Shown here in pieces: positions 1 through 11,786 of a stretch of 64,000 bases of DNA. Positions within the stretch are counted from its first letter, which is position 1, and each line of letters starts with the position of its first letter. Source of the stretch: Diabrotica undecimpunctata. Its lineage: Eukaryota; Arthropoda; Insecta; Coleoptera; Chrysomelidae. The position numbers were made by a program, and so were the translations under genes. The DNA lies in assembly GCF_040954645.1 (NCBI RefSeq), contig NC_092805.1, positions 22,966,741 through 23,030,740 on the forward strand. The letters run 5' to 3'. A model generated the notes under the pieces. That model had not been told where the DNA came from. It was given only the letters and a program-made list of their open reading frames with translations, and ran no database searches.

Positions 1-454
1 AAGAATTCTAAATATCTTAATTTTTCTACTACCTCAAAGCCACAATTGCGGAATTGTCCAGTTTTTTCCTAACTTATTTGCCGTCCTAATATTTGTTTTA
101 ATAGATAGTTTTTTTTTATTTTATTTACCCTATCGACATTGTGGGATATTAGCGAGGATACAATAAGTTACAGACAATATAATAAATTAAAATCAGTTAC
201 TAATAATTAATCAGGTACTTTTTTAAACTTAAAATATCTAAGGATCCAAAATTATTGTCATCATAGTGGACCTGAAGAACAGAGATAACTATACAGCGCA
301 TGTCTATCATTAATTCAGATACACTTGTCAGTTTACGTCAACTTTGAGTATGTTCAGATATATTTGTCAGTTTACATCAACTTTGACTTTTCAAGTTTTA
401 GTAAACAAAATTATTATGAAAAATGGTATGAATCAATACCAAATCGTATTACAA
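1..454. other. AT-rich sequence, no gene seen
   Basis: Non-coding AT-rich sequence. Reading frames here are short and show no motif I recognise. The LINE remnant that follows begins around 455. Confidence 0.5.
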
Positions 455-1795
455 TTTTTCCTAGTATCATCATCAAAATTGGTTTTGTAATCCATAGTAA
501 GTCTTGGCCTGTTCTAGGATCAGCTTCCAGTCCTTTCTATCCTTCGCCTTGGTTTGTCAACACTCGTAAGTCGTCGTTCACCTGGTTCTTTAATCGTACT
601 CTGGGCCTGCTTCTTCTCCTTACTCCATCCGGTCTTTTGTTATAACTGTTCTAGCCAGCGCAGCCTGTTTATTTTGATGGACCTACCAATATTAGGTTCA
701 CTGCAAAAGCGGTAAAGCTCAAAATTATATCGCCTATGCTATAACCGGTTTTACTGCATACTTTTATAAAAAATATGTCTGAGGATTTTACGTTTAAAAC
801 AGCCTAAACCTGCTTCATCGCTTTTTGTCATTGTCCACGTTTCTGAAGCATAAGTGAAGATGGGCTTGACAAGAGTTCTGTGTATTAATACTTTCGTTCT
901 TTTTGTGACTATCTGTAATGTTAAAAGTTTATTTCATTCACAGTATGCTCTATTTGCCAGATATATACGTCTGTTAATTTCTGCAGTTGCTATATTACTT
1001 TGGTTGACTTGTGAGACTAGATATATGAACTTTCTTTCTCTTTCGAAAGTATATGTTCCAACCGTTAGAGCTTCGGGTTTTGCTACTTGCTTATTAATTG
1101 CATAATTATATGCTTAATTTTACTAGTATTAACGTGTAACCTCATTCTCTTTGCTGTTGCTTTCAATGCCGCGAACGATTGGGTCAAAAACGATAACGAT
1201 GGCATCCGCATACGCTAGTAGTTGTACACTCCTATTAATATTGCTTCCTCTTGTTGGTATTCCATATTCGCTAATAGCTTTGTTTAGGGCAATGCTGAAT
1301 ACGCTATCTCCTATTGCTTTCACCAAGTGTATTGGGATATTGAATTCTACCATGGCTTTGTATAGTTTGTTTTTGTCTACACTGTCATAGGCACATCTAA
1401 AATCTAAAAACAAATGGTGAGTATCACTTCCATACTATGTTTTTTCCAAAGCTTGTCTTCCAAGGAATATTTGATGGATAGTTGATTTTTCTTTACGAAA
1501 CCCACACTATTATTTGCCTATTATGTTTTCACAATATTCCGATAGTCAAGTATAGTTATTCCTACGTTCCAGTCTTCTAGTAGTTTTACCTGCTTCCAAA
1601 TCAATTCTACTAGCCTACTTATGCAACAAGTCAGACGTTTTGCGCCATGTTTTAAAAACTCCATCTGCTCCAAGAGCTTTGTTTTCTTTCAATTTTTGTA
1701 TTGCTTTAATGACCTCTTCCCCTGTTGGGATGCTATCTTTCTCTTTTTCGTCTTTCCTGCCTTCGAAGAGCCAGTATAGATTCATAAATATTAGA
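455..1795 (-). pseudogene. RTE-like LINE remnant, RT and C-terminus
   Basis: Read on the minus strand, this is a badly decayed non-LTR retrotransposon. From about 1790 down to 1130 it shows reverse-transcriptase blocks: a K-E-N-K-A-L-G-A-D-G-like stretch, FRKEKSTIHQIF, then FLDFRCAYDSVDK, and LLAYADAI where YADD is expected, so the last catalytic Asp has become Ala. From about 1100 to 460 it continues with the usual C-terminal blocks of these elements: VSQVNQSNIATAEINRRIY, RTLVKPIFTYASETWTMTK, LRHIF and INRLRWLE. Several frameshifts and stops break it. It has no endonuclease and is therefore 5'-truncated. The clade is inferred from the C-terminal pattern, and RTE is the best guess. Confidence 0.8.
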
Positions 1796-3189
1796 CCACA
1801 ATTTGCGAGGTTTAATTAAAAATATTTGTTGTGTTTACATTACCACATTACGACAATATTCTATTACTCGTTCTTCTACTTTTACTACGTTATCTTTCAT
1901 TTCTTTATTAGCAATTATACCAACTCCGTTTCTAGTATTAAGTTTCCTTACATACAATTTTCCTTTCCATCTCGTCTCTTAAATGCAAGAAATGTGTTCT
2001 CTCGAACGGAGCTTCCTGAACATTTTATCTCAGGAGATACCACCATTTGAGCTGTATCTTTAATATTATGGTCTAAAAATAGTTTCGAATATTTCTTTTC
2101 TAAATGCCTCTTCTATCAGCATCATGTCCTGCCCGATTTGGTCAATACGGTCAATAATGCAATCAAAATGCAATATTACTCCACACCCTCTTAAATTTTC
2201 TGTATAGACCAGTACTGAGTACAGAATATAGAGACAGGACTGCCCTGCAACCCAATGTATTGTGGGTCGTATCCCACCAGTAGGAGGAACATACTTTTTA
2301 ATAGATAATGTAGTAAGTCTTCCAAATACTATGTAGTTTATTTCCGTTAAATTATTTTTTCGTTATGAATGAAGCGGTCATAAAGATTTGGAACGTAGTT
2401 TGTATGATTTAAATGGTGTTTTGGTAAACAAACACGGACATAACTATAAGTAAAGAATTTATCCAGACAAGAAACATCGTTGAACTGATCTGTTTCGTCT
2501 AAAATTGGCTGCAACAATATATTTAAAAATGCAAGACCAACTTTAAAATATGAATTAAATAGTTCCATTCAAAAGTAAATTTTATATGAAAATGCATAAT
2601 TCTCTCGTCGATGTCTACAGATTATTTATAAACCATTAGCACTTTAAGTATGTATCAGTTTTAATAGTTTAAGTACGTATCATGGCTTCTTTAATGAAGT
2701 AATCCCATAATTGAGTGAAACCGAAACATCCTGGTCTATATCCTGGCCCTGAGAACTAACATGAATAAAACATGTTAAAATTTGTCACAAAGCCGTGTCG
2801 CATTAAACGGGGAGGGTGTGGCCAAAACCGTTAATAGCAATTCTAATCTGTAGTCCTGTTTAATTTTTAGTGATGACCATTGGACAGCTAGCAAATCTAC
2901 AGGCAAAGGCGTAGCACAAGTTACTACCAGCGGGCAAGGATATATATATTATTGGAAACAAACACTGAAAATTATTAAAGATATAAGTGGAATATTATTA
3001 TGTTTAGGAAGAGAATAACATCTAAAAATTGAAACATATGATCATTAAGGCACATACAATATTTGGCAAATTTATAATATGTATATTGCTTCTAGAAAAA
3101 TAACCAATCCTTTAACTTTTAACTTTTGAATGAAATATCCCAAACATCTCAATGAGCAAATAGAGCGCTATGAATTTCTCAATATTTTT
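1796..3189. other. Non-coding interval with one unrecognised small frame
   Basis: About 1.4 kb with no identifiable element. A 73-codon frame on the minus strand (2568 to 2347) is open from a Met preceded directly by a stop codon. I do not recognise its product, and it has no visible motif or partner. It may be chance, or a lone fragment of an old element. Confidence 0.4.
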
Positions 3190-3775
3190 CTATGGCTTCT
3201 AAAAAAAACGATCTTGACTACGAAGTTGAAATATGTGCTCGTATAGAGCATGCTAGGTCCGCTTTTCAAAAAATAAAAAATTCCTAATAAACTTTACCTT
3301 ATTGTTAAATATTCGATACTAATTTGTAAGAACATTCATTTATTCCATATTGCTATACGGAGTGGAAACATGGACCCTCGGAATCACAAGTGTGAGACGT
3401 GTAGAAGTCTTTGAGATGTGGGTTCTACGAAGGATGCTGAAGATCTCTTGGACAGAGCACGTGGCGAACAACCAGGTGCTGAGAAGAATGGGGACTGAGA
3501 GATAACTCCTAAGAACTGTAAAAACCAGAAAAACGAGTTATCTAGGACATATTTACAGAGGAGAAAAATACAACTTCCTACGATTGATAATGGAAGGGAA
3601 AGTGGAAGGAAGAAGAGGTTCAGGAAGAAGAAAATCCTCCTGGCTGAAAAATGTAAGAGACTGGACAGGCATGGACACACATTCGATACTAAGAACAGCT
3701 CAAGATAGAGAGCAATTGGCTGTAGTTATAGCCAACCTTCAGTAACGGAGAGGGCACCTTAAGAAGAAGGTTTCT
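3190..3775 (+). pseudogene. RTE-like LINE, C-terminal fragment
   Basis: Plus-strand translation gives the tail of an endonuclease/reverse-transcriptase LINE: EICARIEHARSAFQKIK, then VETWTLG, VEVFEMWVLRRMLKISWT, RKTSYLGHIYRGEKYNFL, GRRGSGRRKSSWLKNVRDW and finally a run of basic residues at the A/G-rich 3' end. One stop (near 3501) and a gap after the first block break it. The RT domain itself is absent, so this is a 5'-truncated copy. The minus-strand copy at 62787-63395 ends with the same type of C-terminus. Confidence 0.85.
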
Positions 3776-3984
3776 AAAACCTGACAATAAGTGATTCTTC
3801 TTATTATGTACTACTCCTTGTGTTTTATCTAACTCTATTGCCCACGTTTTTATATATTTAGCCATTGCTATATATTACCAATCCTAGACACCTAGCACTA
3901 TTAATTTTCCAAATTATTTCGTCATTAAAAGTTACCACTATATTTGAAGCATTCTGTTTTAAATTTACTTTTAAGTTTTACCTA

Positions 3985-4410
3985 GAGCAACAACTAACAG
4001 CATCCAAGAAGCTCAATTCGGATTCAGAGCACAACATTACAGCGAACTCAAGTACTCGGATTAACGGAATATATCGCAACTGGCTTTAATGACAAGTGGT
4101 GTACAGGAGCAGCTTTCCTGCAAATTCTTCGATAGAGTATGGCACAAAGGACTGGTATATAAAATAAAAGATGTATATTGAATATACAGGGGTCACGACA
4201 AGATTTAAAGATTAATCTCCTAGTACCTAGCTGGTCCAAAGTTCTGATAGAACAAGTCCTACAATAACCATGAACTCTATGCAGATGACACCTCAATTGC
4301 AACAAAACATATAAACCAAGACATAGCAGTAAGTAATCTACACTTGAAGACTTGATAACGTAAAAATCTAGATAGTTATGTAGCTCTATCGCAACCGAAG
4401 TTAATAGTTC
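3985..4410 (+). pseudogene. Jockey-type LINE reverse transcriptase fragment
   Basis: The plus strand carries scraps of a Jockey-clade RT: AQFGFRAQHYS, LRLTEYIA..GF, then a FDRVWHKGLVYKIKD block and further on NHELYADDTSIATKHI with an intact A/YADD-type motif. The blocks lie in different frames with stops between them. Flanks are too decayed to define ends, and an A-rich run lies just downstream at 4426-4442. Confidence 0.7.
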
Positions 4411-4639
4411 CGAGACACAACCCTCAAAAAAAAAAAAAATTATAAATATTTTAAAAACGGCTGGACCACCAAACAATTTAAAAACAACTAACAAAATCAT
4501 TATCAAAACAAACACAGTAAATACGTCAATGGCACTATAGCGTCCCAGTTTGTCTTGGTCCTTACGCGGTGAAGGTCATGTGGAGATTCCTTTTCCAGGA
4601 CTTTCACATAGCACGCAATTACGATGATATTAGTCCCTC

Positions 4640-4770
4640 CATGGTATAGAGTGGGTGAGTGGTAAAGATTCTGGAGAGCATTGGAGCTGGCAGGGTTCAT
4701 CTCTGGCTTATCTAGGTGTCAATCTTCCCCAACCAAAAGATAGAGGTCGCAATGTTATTAAATGGTATGC
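4640..4770 (+). repeat. tRNA-like SINE candidate
   Basis: TGGGTGAGTGG near 4650 matches the tRNA A-box pattern at nearly every position. GGTTCATCTCT about 40 bases later is a degenerate B-box. Spacing is right for an internal RNA polymerase III promoter. No folded tRNA could be drawn with confidence and no tail or TSD is clear, so a decayed tRNA-derived SINE is more likely than a tRNA gene. Confidence 0.35.
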
Positions 4771-5172
4771 ATGTCTCTTCAGACCTTCAAATTAAAAAAT
4801 GTCACACTATCTGCTGAATGTATGTTACTCTATTCATTGTAGATATAATTAATTCCTGTTATTGGCACCTACATTAGTAATTCATCCAGTAGAAGCTTGA
4901 AGATAATGAAAACAAATTAATTCTACCAATTATAAACTAAAAGACTGTTGAATTATTGAAATTATTAACAGTGAAAAACGAACCTAAGATATACGCGTCA
5001 TGTCCAGATGCCCATCAGCACATTCTTCAATCGACAACACGAGACTAGACCACGCGAAAGGTATAAATATATAAAAGTTTAACATAAGTTTTCTTTTGTC
5101 ATTCACGACTGAGAATCGCTACAATTAGTTTCTTTAGTCTGACTGAGATATAATTTCAGTTTATTATGTGTT
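4771..5172. other. No gene seen
   Basis: AT-rich sequence. A TATAAATATATAA-like stretch lies near 5062 but has no downstream gene on either strand that would make it a promoter. Confidence 0.4.
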
Positions 5173-5283
5173 TCATAGCCTATTTATTGTAGCCTTGATC
5201 CGTCTTTTGTAATGATTAACACTAAAATCATATAATAAACGTCTTTGTCTAACTAAAACAATTAATTTTTTTGTTTCCGACAT
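5173..5283 (-). pseudogene. MADF (Myb/SANT-like) domain fragment
   Basis: A 36-residue frame starting at the ATG at 5283 reads MSETKKLIVLVRQRRLLYDF and then SVNHYKRRIKAT. This matches the first half of a MADF DNA-binding domain: hydrophobic helix, R-x-R-x-L-Y-D, then Y-K-x-R. The domain stops abruptly before its second and third helices. The frame is open upstream to about 5475, but that part looks like leader. MADF proteins occur both as host regulators and as accessory proteins of PIF/Harbinger transposons. No Harbinger transposase is visible nearby, so I cannot choose between a lost exon and a transposon scrap. Confidence 0.5.
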
Positions 5284-5499
5284 GGCAGACTTCTCGCAAT
5301 ATTTTTCTTTTCGTGAATGGAAAACTAGACCACAAGATTTCTCACTGACCACCGCGGTCTGACTGCCGGCAGTGTTTGTTATGATTAGGATGTAAGTACT
5401 ACAAAGAATGCAGAACTCGGAACGCCTTACCGCTATCTGTGTGCGCCCGTTCTCAGAGAATTTTTTTTTAAACATTGGATCTTGAGAAACGTGAGTACG

Positions 5500-8329
5500 T
5501 AATCCAGTACCTTCTGCATAAGAAACAAAATACTGTCAAGAATAAATCTTTCATATAAAGTACTGTTTCTGTTTTGTTGAGACGCCCCTGAGTAATATGC
5601 AGGTTTTATTCTTCATCATCATAACATTAATATAGATCTAATTACTTAAGTGTACTGGACAAAATGGACATATGGAAATGTGACATTTTGGGAGTTAAAT
5701 AGTAAACCAGACAGGAAATCGTGTTATTTTTGAATAAGATATGCCCGCTGTGTTTTGTTTTACGAGAACTGTCCACCAAAATGTAAATTGAGTATCGCTG
5801 TTTTACGTGAACACGTTTTAACAAAGAGGCAGGTCTTAGTTAATCAGTGACAGATTGATAATGGCCACTAATTGGTCGTTTAAATGATAATCTAAATGGG
5901 TAGGCGCAAAATTATAAATTAACATAAAACTAAAATAAAAATGACAAAAAGGAAACAGAGCATTACTTATTTTACGTATCTTCGAAAAAAAAAACTACAT
6001 ACATTGTATATTTATCATTTTCTAAACCAAAATAATTGTTTTACGCGTCAAAAAAATATCTTAGACTAAGCTGATTACCAATTTTCTACATTGTTTACCA
6101 AAAAGTGCAATACTTTGGGTGCAGTGGACATAATTTGAGAGATATGCGCTTAACAAATAAATTCATAATAATTTTTATTGATTAATAATTAATCAATTAT
6201 GTTTTTTTTTTAAATGGTCGAGCTGAAAACCCCGTTGTATTTAATAGTGTTTCAAACAAGAATTTTTTAAAAATTTTAGTTTCTGTTCTGATTTTTGAAT
6301 GAACCGCCACAACTACTAATGAGTTACTAACATTTTTTAGATGTCTCTGCGTCTACATATTATTATATAACAGTATATCTATGTTCTGTCATTGAAGCAC
6401 CCACTTTATAAATATTTGTCACCTTTAGGTTCCCACTATCCCTTTAGATTATTTTTCAATCATGTTTGAACCTTAAGGGTTTAGGTTTCTCTCTTAGTTT
6501 GAAACCCTCTGGCAGATATCCCAGTCGGGGTTTTTAGTGGGTCCAAAGTGGGCCACCCGAGTTGACCCTCACACATCGCCCTATCATCATGGTGACGGTT
6601 CTGTTCAGGAGAATTAAAGAAATAAACTGCCACATTCCAAATCTATTTGATAGAACGAAGACTGTCGGTTCCGCTAGTAATTTAATATAAACCTTATTGA
6701 ATAGCAATAAAGTTCAAATTGACTCTACATTTAGTTAGAAAATATTTGCATGGGAAAAAATTTATGGAGAAATTTTATTTTCATTTATTTATGGAAAAAA
6801 GATCATTGCAGATCTATTTCTAAGTAATAACTGTATTAATGTTTTCTGGGAAATGTCAATGTTTTACCCATATACGGAGTGTAAAAAGAAAGTTGTTTTT
6901 TCGTCTTATTTTGAAACCCTCTGTGGAATTTATTAAAAGGAACACACCTACATTGTTTGGAAAACAGTGAGTGCTTGTAATTTAATATAAACTTTATTGA
7001 ATAGCAATAAAGTTCAAATTAACTCTACATTTAGTTAGAAAATATTTGTATGGGAAAAAGAAAAGGGCTGTTTTAGGGTTTTCCAGGAAATTATTCGAAG
7101 TTTTCTTGCCGTAAAAACCATTCTTAGACTTCAAGGAACATTTTAAAAAAAGAATTGTTAAGATTGGTCCATGCGTTGTTGAGTTATGCGCTTACCAACA
7201 CATTTTACGATTCATTTTTATATTATAGATTATTAAAATGTTATCAGTCTCATTTAATGATTTGTCCGATACAGTTCTATCTCTCTCTTCTTTCTTCTTA
7301 AATAGAAATAAAATTTTAAAATTATAACCAACTATTACTATAATATTATATACCATTATATACCAATGGTATATTATTATATGTTAAACGTGAACCTAGT
7401 AAGAGAAGAATCTGATGGTTGCAGAATCATAAACAGTGCACTTGAATGATATCCAACACTCTGTCTAGATCAACAGGTATTGGAAAAATAAGCAGAACTG
7501 TGTTTCTTTGATAGTTTAGCGGGCTAGAGTGCTAACTTCATTATGACTAACTAAACAAGATGGCCAAAATTTTTTCAAACGATTTAATACAAAATCTCAA
7601 TTTCGATCTGCAGCTTTTTTTTGAAATTTGTAACATTAGATGATAAAACATCGGATCATATAGACATAAAATAGTCTACAGAGGTTCACTTTTAAAAAAT
7701 AATTCACTTTTTGAATAACCCTTGTAATAATATGAATATATAATCAAAATGGACGATGAACACCACTAAAGCTCTTTTTCCATCGATGTCGAAAGTGAAA
7801 TTAGCTCGTGCCGTTTAGATGAAAACTTTTTAATTTCTCCTTCTTTGTCGCTTTGCTCCGAATATTTCGAATTATTTTTTACTTTGACGGCATAATCTAA
7901 AGGAAATTAAAATCGTAATGAAGATATGTTTCTAGCCCTAGTACGTTTCACAACGCAAAACGACGGAATGGCCCTGTTGTGTAAAAGAAATATGAAAATT
8001 TAAGACACAAAGGTTAGACGCAAGAGATTGTTGATTTTGTATAACCTTTTTTGGGTTAGAGTAAAAATTTATTTAATAAGTCATTGGCCAAGAGCTTTTG
8101 GATTTATGTTAATCCCTTTTGAAACAAATTTGAGTCTATCTATCGAAATATAGAACATATATTGCCAATTTACAACACTTCTTCAAGGGCTCCTTTCCAA
8201 GTTTAGACTCTGTAATATTTTGTAAAGTATACTAACTACTACTGGCGGCGTTGAGATCTACACTTTATTATTTATATCACAGTCCTACACTTTATTAGAT
8301 ATCTGCTAATATTTGTCGTTTTGGTTTTC
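5500..8329. other. Long non-coding interval with dispersed repeats
   Basis: No coding segment recognised over 2.8 kb. It holds the repeated blocks listed separately (6130-7240), an exact 21-base palindrome at 6177-6197 and short AT hairpins around 7340-7380. The sequence from about 7500 to 8300 shows nothing I can name. Confidence 0.45.
6130..7240. repeat. Cluster of repeated non-coding blocks
   Basis: A block of about 84 bases at 6677-6760 recurs at 6977-7060 with only a few differences, exactly 300 bases downstream in direct orientation. A second phrase built on TATGCGCTTA followed by ATTCAT and T-rich sequence occurs near 6145 and again near 7188. A third, TTGAAACCCTCTG, occurs near 6498 and 6909. 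Together these look like partial copies of one non-coding element arranged in tandem. Confidence 0.6.
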
Positions 8330-8767
8330 TGTACTTCCATCTAAGGAACACACGATATCCCAATATCTCTCGCAGGATCCGGTTCGGGTGGTCTTCATGC
8401 TCAGCGAATATTATTCTAATTTTTTCTTTTATCATCTCTAGTGCCCTTACCTGCTACATATCTCTAAACAGGAAGCGTTTAGCTATGTATCTGCGCACAA
8501 TTGCAGCTTCTCTTAAGCATCTGTTGTGTGCTGCCTGTATCTTATTTTTGTTGGAGTTATTATATGTATCTCCGTACAAGAGATGCATATGTTATTGTGG
8601 CTATTATAATGCTGTTTTCAGTTTTAATTTGATTTTCATTCTTTATTTGCTTCTTCCTCTTGCCAGTCCTCTTATTGCGGCTTTGGCCATCGCTGTTTTT
8701 TGGACTGTTCCGTTTAAGTGTGGTGTGAACGTTAAACCTTTGTCCATTACAACTCTTATTTAGCTAG
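8330..8767 (-). pseudogene. Jockey LINE, C-terminal part (split copy)
   Basis: Minus-strand translation begins at IRVVMDKGLTFTPHL, passes through TAMAKAAIRGLARG and ends with IAKRFLFRDM and the frame FAEHEDHPNRILREILGY. These are typical blocks after the RT domain of Jockey-clade LINEs. It directly continues the minus-strand Jockey RT of 10247-11245. The two halves are separated only by the opposite-strand LINE at 8776-10246. Several frameshifts are present. Confidence 0.75.
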
Positions 8768-8775
8768 CTATGTAG

Positions 8776-10246
8776 ATGGAGAATAGGACAGTAATATCCA
8801 CTTTGGGTAAAGCAACCATCAAAGCAAAAGTAGGTAGAGGCTGTCCCCAAGGAACAGTTCTGTCCCCTCTACTTTGGGCAACCTTGGTAGATGATCTCCT
8901 CAGAAATCTGTCCACAGAAGGCTTTTACTGTCGATGTGGACGATATAGCATATATACCCAGTTGATACCGACTGGGTATGCCGACGATATAGCAATCGTT
9001 GACAGGGGCAGGTTTGCCCAGGTGGTGTCTGAGAGAATGCAAGCAGCCCTTAATATAGTTGAAGACTGGAGTAAATAAGAGAGACTGATAGTCAATGCTC
9101 AGAAAACACAAATTGACAACTTCGCCAAAAAAACAGCACTACAAGGCCTAAAACCACCGGTGCTGGAAGGAACAGAGATTTCATTTGCCAAAGAAACAAA
9201 ATTCCTTGGGGTGTATTTTGATCATAGGCTTACATAGAATATGGGAAAACCTATCAATGCAACAGCTACGAGATATAGCTTTAACAATAAGTTCACAATT
9301 AAGATACCAGGCAGGGAAGACTGGAATGAAAGTGTACCTATAGAAGCTGCTGCTACCTGGTACACGGATGGCTCAAAAACATCGGAGGGTTTGGGAGCCG
9401 GCATAGTAAGGACAAATTAAGGGATACATTTCCTAGTAAGTTTATTTAAGAATTTGACAGTTTTCTAGGCGGAAATAACTACAATCCATCACTGCGAGGA
9501 AGAAATAGAAAGGCGTTGCGTTCAGTTGTCATTTTCACAGATAGTCAAGCAGCGCTTCAGGCACTCAATTCTGTAGTGGTCAATTCTAAGCTAGTATGAG
9601 ATTGTGTGTGTGCCCTAAATAAACTAGGAGACCATAGCAAGGTTACGGTAGCTTGGGTACCGGTGCACGAGGGTCATAAGGGCAATGAAAAAGCAGATGA
9701 AATGGCCAAACAAGTCTCATCAATGCCATTCATTGGACCGGAAGCCTTCTGCGGCGTTGCAAAGACAGCAACAAGAACGGCTACAAGGAAGTGGGTAGCG
9801 CACAAATCTCTGAAATGGTGGAGGAATTCACCAGGACAAAGACAGGAGAAAAAGTTCATTACAGAACATTCGCCAAAATTTACGGCAGACCTAATAAACA
9901 AAAACAGTCAAAGCCATAGTAGGTCTTCTAACAGGCCCCTGTAAGCTGAATAAGCATTTGAAGATGATGGGATTATCAGATGATGACCTGTGCAGATTCT
10001 GTCACCTCGAAGAAGAAACAGCAGAGCACATTTTATGTCAGTGTGACAGTCTGGGAAATGTGTACGGTTCTTTGCATTAGGAGAAAAAAATCCACCGGCA
10101 AATAGCTACATCGAAGGTATAGTCTCGAAGCTATTAGACTTTTTAAAAAGGGTTAAGCTAGAGAAAGTTATCTAGGACTAGAGGACCATAATAGATCTGA
10201 AAAGGTCGCAGTGGAATAGGCCAAAAGGCCATCTCTCTAAATCTAT
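8776..10246 (+). pseudogene. RNase H-bearing LINE (I/Loa type) inserted in Jockey
   Basis: A 5'-truncated non-LTR element. It starts inside the RT at KVGRGCPQGTVLSPLLWATL, with GYADDIAIVDRG (intact YADD) near 8970. After a decayed stretch it has an RNase H domain: TWYTDGSKTSEGLGAGIVR near 9355, VVIFTDSQAALQAL near 9525, and VAWVPVHEGHKGNEKADEMA near 9650. A C-terminal cysteine/histidine block, CRFCHLEEETAEHILCQC, lies near 9990. It ends in an ATCT-rich simple tail. RT plus RNase H plus this Cys/His block indicates the I or Loa group. Short CTA(T/G)GTAG words on both sides may be a target-site duplication. Stops and frameshifts make it inactive. Confidence 0.8.
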
Positions 10247-11245
10247 CTATCTAGGTAGTATCTTCATTCCGACTTTCAATGGGTCTATCTGCACTGTTTT
10301 CTTTTTGAAGATAACCGCCTGATTCTTCTCTGGTTTTATGGTTATTTTCAATTGGATACTCCGTTCTTCTATCGTATCCAGTGCCGTCTGTGGATTTCTT
10401 ACAACTATATCCAGGTTCATGTATATTTTGCCGCCATTACAGTGTTCTTGGAACATCTGTTGTATATATGTTATACAGCAATATGGATAAAATCCTGTAG
10501 TACTCCAGCTGTCGAGGCTCCGTGTTTAGATAGAACTTGTCCTATCTAAACCCTGAACCTTCAGTCGCTTGAGTACGAGGAGATAAGTCTCGTCATGACC
10601 CCTTAATCCCTCATTGTGTATGCCAATTCTATATGCCACACTCTGTCGAAGGCTTTTTGTACATATAGGAAGGCTGCTCCCGTATACTACTGTTATGTAC
10701 TTTGTAAGTCTGAGTACTTGTAATTCGCTGGAATATTGAGCTCTGAATACGAATTGTTTCTGGGATTAGTCCTAGCCTGTCCGTCTCTGATTGGAGTCTG
10801 GTTTGGATGACAAGCTCTACTATATTGCTGACTGCGAGAAGTAAGCTAATCGGCCTGTAATTTTGCGAGAATATGTTATTCTTTCCTGACTTCGGTATAA
10901 TGATTACATGGGCTCCCTTCCATCGGTTTGGGATAAGCCTGTATCTTAGTATTGCGTTTGTTCTATTTGTTAAATATACAATTGCTTTCGCAAAAAGATA
11001 CTTCAGAACCTCGTTAGTGATTTCATCTGGACCGGGTGCTTTCCTTGCTGAACTTCTGATCAGTTCACTTATTTCTGACTCTCTCGGACTCCCTTAAAAG
11101 TCACCTTGGCTTTCTCGTCCACATAGTAGATGGTTCTGTTTTCTCTGTATCATGGAGGAATGGGTTTTCTATCGTTTCTTAATTTCCTTTGGAGCCTCCA
11201 TATTTCCTGCATGCTTTGCATTAACCTTTGGTTTGTAAAAATGAA
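10247..11245 (-). pseudogene. Jockey LINE, RT N-terminal part (split copy)
   Basis: Minus-strand translation from about 11245 gives the linker VDEKAKVTFKGSPRESEIS, then ELIRSSARKAPGPDEITNEV, LRYRLIPNRWKGAHVIIIPK, NYRPISLLLAVSNIVELV. It ends with IKPEKNQAVIFKKKTVQIDP near 10290. These are RT blocks 0-3 and the post-YADD segment of a Jockey-clade element. The segment between (palm, YADD) is decayed or deleted around 10480-10700. The frame is cut at 10247 by the plus-strand LINE insertion and resumes at 8767. Confidence 0.8.
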
Positions 11246-11426
11246 ATTCGACATTTACCCAGGATTCCTTGGCCAAACAAAAGCGTAAGTAGGTTATTTT
11301 GTTTTCTTAATATTTATCTTACTAATTACCTGTTTCCAATTTTACCTCAGTTCATGTGAAAAATTATACCTACGGCTGGTAGTTTCGTTCTTCTTTACGT
11401 GCCATATCAGATCACCATTGCGAATT

Positions 11427-11786
11427 AATTACTATTTTAATGGGAATAAGTCACAATTAAAGGTAAAAATAAGTGTATTGACGTTTAAATTTCCACTTCG
11501 GAAATCGTTCTCAAAATACGATCATGGATAAACAGGCTCTGTGTAGAATTTTTTCCAACCTTCTGCTTGAATATGCTAGACGTAACTTCAAGCCCTTTAG
11601 TATTAAGTTATTGTCTCTACATCTTCGTAAAAATTTAGTAGAATTTTGACAATGTGCCAGTTTTTCGTAAAGAATTTCCAATCACCGAAAATTTTGAAGA
11701 ACATTGGGCCCTTTTTTTTAAACGAGAAACGTCAATAAACTTATTTTAACCTTCAATTGTGGCTTATTCCCATTAAAATAGTAATT
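11427..11786. mobile_element. Foldback MITE with about 60-bp TIRs
   Basis: The left arm (11427-11486) and right arm (11727-11786) are inverted copies with a handful of mismatches. Both contain TAATGGGAATAAG followed by a run ending in TATTGACGTTT. The centre is non-coding. The family is shared with the shorter foldback at 40461-40626. No transposase is encoded, so it would depend on an autonomous partner. Confidence 0.8.

Noticed and set aside
2690..2760. Possible fourth hammerhead (GAAACCGAAACATCC)
   Set aside because: No CTGANGA core at the right distance and no stem II can be drawn.
4048..4515. 155-codon minus-strand hydrophobic frame
   Set aside because: It lies opposite Jockey RT blocks readable on the plus strand and across an A-rich run, and has no motif of its own.
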